Source of the DNA: Candidatus Nitrosocosmicus sp.
Lineage (GTDB): Archaea > Thermoproteota > Nitrososphaeria > Nitrososphaerales > Nitrososphaeraceae
Direction of reading: 5' to 3'
Assembly (NCBI GenBank): GCA_025934495.1
Contig: JAICXY010000022.1
Span: forward strand, 1-39,107
Length of the DNA: 39,107 nucleotides
Part shown: in pieces, positions 36,520-39,107 of the stretch
Layout: each line of letters starts with the position of its first letter
How positions within the stretch are numbered: position 1 is the stretch's first letter
Translations under genes and position numbers: made by a program
The notes under the pieces: model-generated
The model's database searches: none
Told to the model about the DNA's origin: nothing
The model's input: the letters and a program-made list of their open reading frames with translations, nothing else

Positions 36520-37536
36520 TTATCCACCAATAGTGTGCATTTGATTTAATGTAGGTTTCAATAAATTCAATCTTGTTAAACTAATTATACCTTCAGGCTT
36601 TTTCTTTATATTTTCCAGAATATATTCACCAATTTCTGCATCGGACTTTCCTTCCTGCAGTAAAACCTTCAAGTCATAGATTTTTTTCTCAAATAAACAA
36701 GTATAAAATTTACCATCCGAAGTTATTCTTATTCTATCACAGTATTGGCAAAATGGCTCTGTTATAGAAGGTATAAATCCGACAATTCCGATTCCATCTT
36801 CAAAAGAATAAAGTCTTGCTGGGTCAGAATTATCATTAAATAAAGGTACTAGTTTTTTTACTTTTGTATTTATCAACTGAATCATTTCTCTTTTACTAAA
36901 AACAAGATTATTAGTCCAAATACCCGTCCCATCCAGAGGCATAAATTCTATAAATTTCACTATTGTATTTGTTTCTCTTGAAAATTGTGCAAAGTGTACA
37001 ATCTCATCCTCATTCCATCCTCTCATTATTACTACATTTATTTTTACTTGTAATCCGGCAGTTTTGGCTGCATCTATCGAATCTAACACTTTAGTAAGCC
37101 CTCCTTCAATCCCGGTGATGGCTTTAAATCGTTTTTGATTAAATGTATCTAGGCTAATTGTTATGCTATTTAATCCGGAATCCTTAAGTTTTTTTACTTT
37201 GTCCTTTAGCAAAAGTCCATTTGTTGTCATACTAATTGATTTTATTCCATCGATATTAGAAAGAGATTTTACAAGCTCTTCTATTTTAGGACGTACTGTT
37301 GGTTCACCACCTGTAATTTTAATTTTTTCGATTCCAAATTTTGCAAAAATGTTGACGAGGTGAACAATTTGCTCATAACTCAAAAGAGTATTCTGTTCAA
37401 GCCAATTAGTATTATTATATGGCATACAATATACACATTGCATATTGCATCTATCTGTAACCGAAATTCGAAGCTTTTTTGCAATCCTCCCATAGCTATC
37501 TTCCATATTTTTTTTAAATATGGAATCTTTGTCCAT
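36520..37536 (-). CDS. moaA: GTP 3',8-cyclase MoaA
   Basis: A 338-aa radical-SAM enzyme that starts Mo-cofactor synthesis by cyclising GTP, working with MoaC. The first [4Fe-4S] cluster ligands are C30-x3-C34-x2-C37 (TDRCNMQCVYC), and the SAM-binding GGEP lies at 76-79. The second cluster ligands are C263, C266 and C280 in the pattern C-x2-C-x13-C (FCQYCDRIRITSDGKFYTC). The chain ends in the conserved double glycine (MHTIGG), required in the family for inserting its tail into the active site. ATG at 37536 is used; Met11 is possible. It is divergent from tatC and convergent with the molybdoenzyme gene. Confidence 0.95.
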   Translation of the reverse strand: MDKDSIFKKNMEDSYGRIAKKLRISVTDRCNMQCVYCMPYNNTNWLEQNTLLSYEQIVHLVNIFAKFGIEKIKITGGEPTVRPKIEELVKSLSNIDGIKSISMTTNGLLLKDKVKKLKDSGLNSITISLDTFNQKRFKAITGIEGGLTKVLDSIDAAKTAGLQVKINVVIMRGWNEDEIVHFAQFSRETNTIVKFIEFMPLDGTGIWTNNLVFSKREMIQLINTKVKKLVPLFNDNSDPARLYSFEDGIGIVGFIPSITEPFCQYCDRIRITSDGKFYTCLFEKKIYDLKVLLQEGKSDAEIGEYILENIKKKPEGIISLTRLNLLKPTLNQMHTIGG

Positions 37537-37650
37537 GATATGATATAGACAGATATTATATTTAGGTGTGTTTAATTTATCAATTTTACCTTCAACAAGA
37601 GTTCAATTATCAATCATGTTTTTAACATCTATACATGTAATAAATATCTA

Positions 37651-37656
37651 GAGGAG
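37651..37656 (+). promoter_or_regulatory. Strong ribosome binding site of tatC
   Basis: GAGGAG is eight bases before the ATG at 37665. It is one of the few canonical Shine-Dalgarno sites in the window and fixes the tatC start. Confidence 0.6.
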
Positions 37657-37664
37657 TTGATTAA

Positions 37665-38465
37665 ATGGTAACCAAAGTATCTGAAGAGTCTGCTTTTACT
37701 GTATTATTACACGAATTTAGAGGGATATTTATTAGAATTTCAGTACCTGTAATAATTATTATCTTTTTCTGTATGACCATGAGCATCTCTATGATAAATA
37801 TAGGCGATTATCAGATACCAATACTTTATCCTAATTCTATACACAGTATTTCAATTCAGATCATTATTCTAATGAAAAATACTTTATTACCAAAAACAGT
37901 TACGCTTATTCAAGTAGCACCAGGTCAAGCATTTATAGCACAAATCTATGTATCTATTATATTGGGCATTATTGTTGCTCTGCCGATAATGCTTAGAGAA
38001 CTAAACGGATTTATAGGTCCTGCACTTTACTTTCAAGAAAAAAAAATAATTAAAAATGTCATAATTTCTTCAATAATTCTTTTTATCGCAGGTTGTTTTT
38101 TTTCATATTATCTTGTAATACCATATACAATTGAATTTTTATATAAATATGGTGAATCAATGGGAGTTGCCTCTTTTTTTGATATAACGCAATTTATTTT
38201 ATTTGTAATGAATATGCTAATCTTATTTGGTTTTGCATATCAACTTCCCCTTATTATGTGGGCCCTTACTAAAACCAAAATTGTAAATCAACATTTCTGG
38301 AGAAACAATTTTCGTTTTGCTATTTTATTTCTAGTTATTTTAGGTGCTTTTATAACACCTGACGGAAGTGGAGTTACAATGTGGTTTGTTGTGGGGCCAT
38401 TGCTACTTCTTTATATTATAGGTATGATTGTTGTAAAGACAAAATTTAACAATATTACTTTATGA
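37665..38465 (+). CDS. tatC: Twin-arginine translocase subunit TatC
   Basis: A 266-aa membrane protein with six helices, the receptor for twin-arginine signal peptides in the Tat export machinery. Family marks are the cytosolic LLHEFRGIFIRISVP entry (about 14-28), a periplasmic-side loop before VAPGQAFIAQIYVSIILGIIVALPIMLRELNGFIGPALYFQEKK (with the F-x-x-P-x-L and Glu of the TatC signature), and GAFITPDGSGVTMW (the V-x-T-P-D motif). TatA is not in the window. Position beside a molybdoenzyme with a Tat-like internal signal suggests a direct working link. It is transcribed divergently from moaA across 128 bp. Confidence 0.95.
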   Translation: MVTKVSEESAFTVLLHEFRGIFIRISVPVIIIIFFCMTMSISMINIGDYQIPILYPNSIHSISIQIIILMKNTLLPKTVTLIQVAPGQAFIAQIYVSIILGIIVALPIMLRELNGFIGPALYFQEKKIIKNVIISSIILFIAGCFFSYYLVIPYTIEFLYKYGESMGVASFFDITQFILFVMNMLILFGFAYQLPLIMWALTKTKIVNQHFWRNNFRFAILFLVILGAFITPDGSGVTMWFVVGPLLLLYIIGMIVVKTKFNNITL

Positions 38466-38621
38466 TTATGGAATATGGCATATCTTCTATTTTTGTTATA
38501 ATTATACAAATTTTTATAAAGCTAACAAATTCTTAAATTAATATTTTGATTTTGAAATTTTATATTTATATTATTTCAATAAAAATATAAAGTTCTCATG
38601 TTAGATACATCGAGATATTAT

Positions 38622-38965
38622 GCTTTGTTGCATATGCCTCTTTCCCAAATATTTTAATCAAACACCTTTTAAGAAAACATTTGAAATGGTCTACCTTCAA
38701 TCAATCTCTTGTTAGACACGGTGAAATACTCGTAGGGTTTGACATCATTAACAACTGCGATTCGGAGCTAAAAGAATTGAACAAAGACAAAATTGGAAAG
38801 CCGTTTAATTATCCCAATATCTTTCCTCTTTTACTGCTTGGTTATGGTAAAGCGTACTGTGATCATCCTTATAGACAAACCGAAGAAGGTATTGGGCAAG
38901 AGGACATGCCTATGAAAAGTATCTTCCATTCTTGAATATACCATAATAAACAGAAGGATAAATAG
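38622..38965 (+). mobile_element. 5' part of an IS5-family (DDE_Tnp_1 type) element, interrupted
   Basis: The end GCTTTGTTGCATATGCCTC at 38622 matches the ends of the elements at 8012 and 16500. After the transposase N-terminus, at the ATAATAAACAGAAGGATAAAT stretch (the INRRINR segment), recognisable sequence stops at about 38965 and IS6-like sequence takes over. The rest of the element must lie beyond the window or be lost. Confidence 0.75.
38681..38935 (+). pseudogene. IS5-family transposase N-terminal fragment
   Basis: An 84-codon frame with NQSLVRHGEILVGFDIIN, ELKELNKDKIGKPFNYPN and YCDHPYRQTEEGI. This is the N-terminal domain of the transposase whose catalytic part is seen at 16846-17256. 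Frameshifts after QTEE (EGIGQEDMPMKSIFHS instead of the family's EGIAQGHAKGKVPSIP) end it early, and the downstream part is replaced by another IS. Confidence 0.75.
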
Positions 38966-39107
38966 AGCACTGTTCATTTAACATAAAATCCATAGCTTGA
39001 AGATGTCATATCTCTTTTTATGAATACTAGAAACAGAACACCTTCAGAATATGTTAAATATGGATTATATTTGTATTTTTCAGGATTATCTTTAAGAAGG
39101 ACATCAG
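38966..39107 (+). mobile_element. IS6-like element, left end, running off the window
   Basis: Starting within the IS5-like element, this sequence shares the leader TTGAAGATGyCATA with the copy at 7380 and encodes an undisturbed transposase N-terminus (39020 onward). It appears to be inserted into the IS5-like element or to have fused to it by deletion. Confidence 0.65.
39020..39107 (+). CDS. IS6-like transposase, N-terminal part
   Basis: From ATG at 39020 the frame is open to the window edge, reading MNTRNRTPSEYVKYGLYLYF then SGLSLRRTS. It aligns with TYPKDIIHSLYLYFNDCLPL of the decayed copy at 21561 and with the archaeal IS6-like pattern SEYVKYGLYLYF-x-GLSLR. With no stop in 29 codons it is the least damaged copy and could be part of an active gene. 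Confidence 0.6.
   Translation, partial: MNTRNRTPSEYVKYGLYLYFSGLSLRRTS

Overview
The window looks like a chromosomal segment of an AT-rich (roughly 30% GC by eye) archaeon of the Nitrososphaerota (Thaumarchaeota), most like soil Nitrososphaerales such as Nitrosocosmicus. Supporting signs are an archaeal Sec61-beta gene, DUF2070 and DUF763 proteins, archaeal-type MoeA, TATA boxes about 25 nt upstream of start codons, frequent apparent TTG starts, and an intron-less tRNA-Val(CAC). The genus is an inference; no rRNA or ammonia-oxidation gene is present to confirm it.

Layout. 1-3.6 kb: IS remnants, a broken DUF1059 gene and a secreted protein with perfect 60-bp C-terminal repeats. 3.7-7.3 kb: housekeeping block (zinc-site protein, SLOG/LOG-like protein, Sec61-beta, DUF2070, tRNA-Val). 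7.4-9.4 kb: two decayed IS elements abutting a truncated gene. 9.9-13 kb: a DUF151 nuclease-like protein and a convergent ABC ATPase/permease pair. 13.3-17.5 kb: a dead transposase, a cytosolic sensor histidine kinase and another IS. 17.9-21 kb: a DHA2-type MFS exporter and an exported PQQ-dependent sugar dehydrogenase. 21.5-25.8 kb: an IS6-like element, a frameshifted histidine kinase pseudogene, an LEA-like small protein and a glycosyltransferase. 26-32 kb: IS5 and IS630 remnants around DUF763 and a small unknown gene. 32-38.5 kb: a compact molybdenum-cofactor/Tat block. The end: an IS5-like element interrupted by an IS6-like element that runs off the window.

How the genes work together. 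The clearest module is 32.1-38.5 kb. MoaA and the MoaC part of a MoaC-MoaB fusion make the pterin precursor; the MoaB part and MoeA adenylate it and insert molybdate; the consumer is a sulfite-oxidase-family enzyme fused to an N-terminal four-helix membrane domain; TatC next door would export its folded catalytic domain. The enzyme carries a Tat-like KKRALLR motif just before a fifth membrane helix. That is the layout expected of a protein inserted first by Sec and then by Tat, and it is the most interesting observation here.

Mobile DNA. I count four copies of one IS5-family element (TAGATCTCTTGC ends), three of a second (GCTTTGTTGCATGATT ends), five IS6-like pieces, one IS4/IS5-superfamily transposase and one IS630. 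Nearly all are inactivated by stops and frameshifts; only the copy at the right edge reads open as far as it can be seen.
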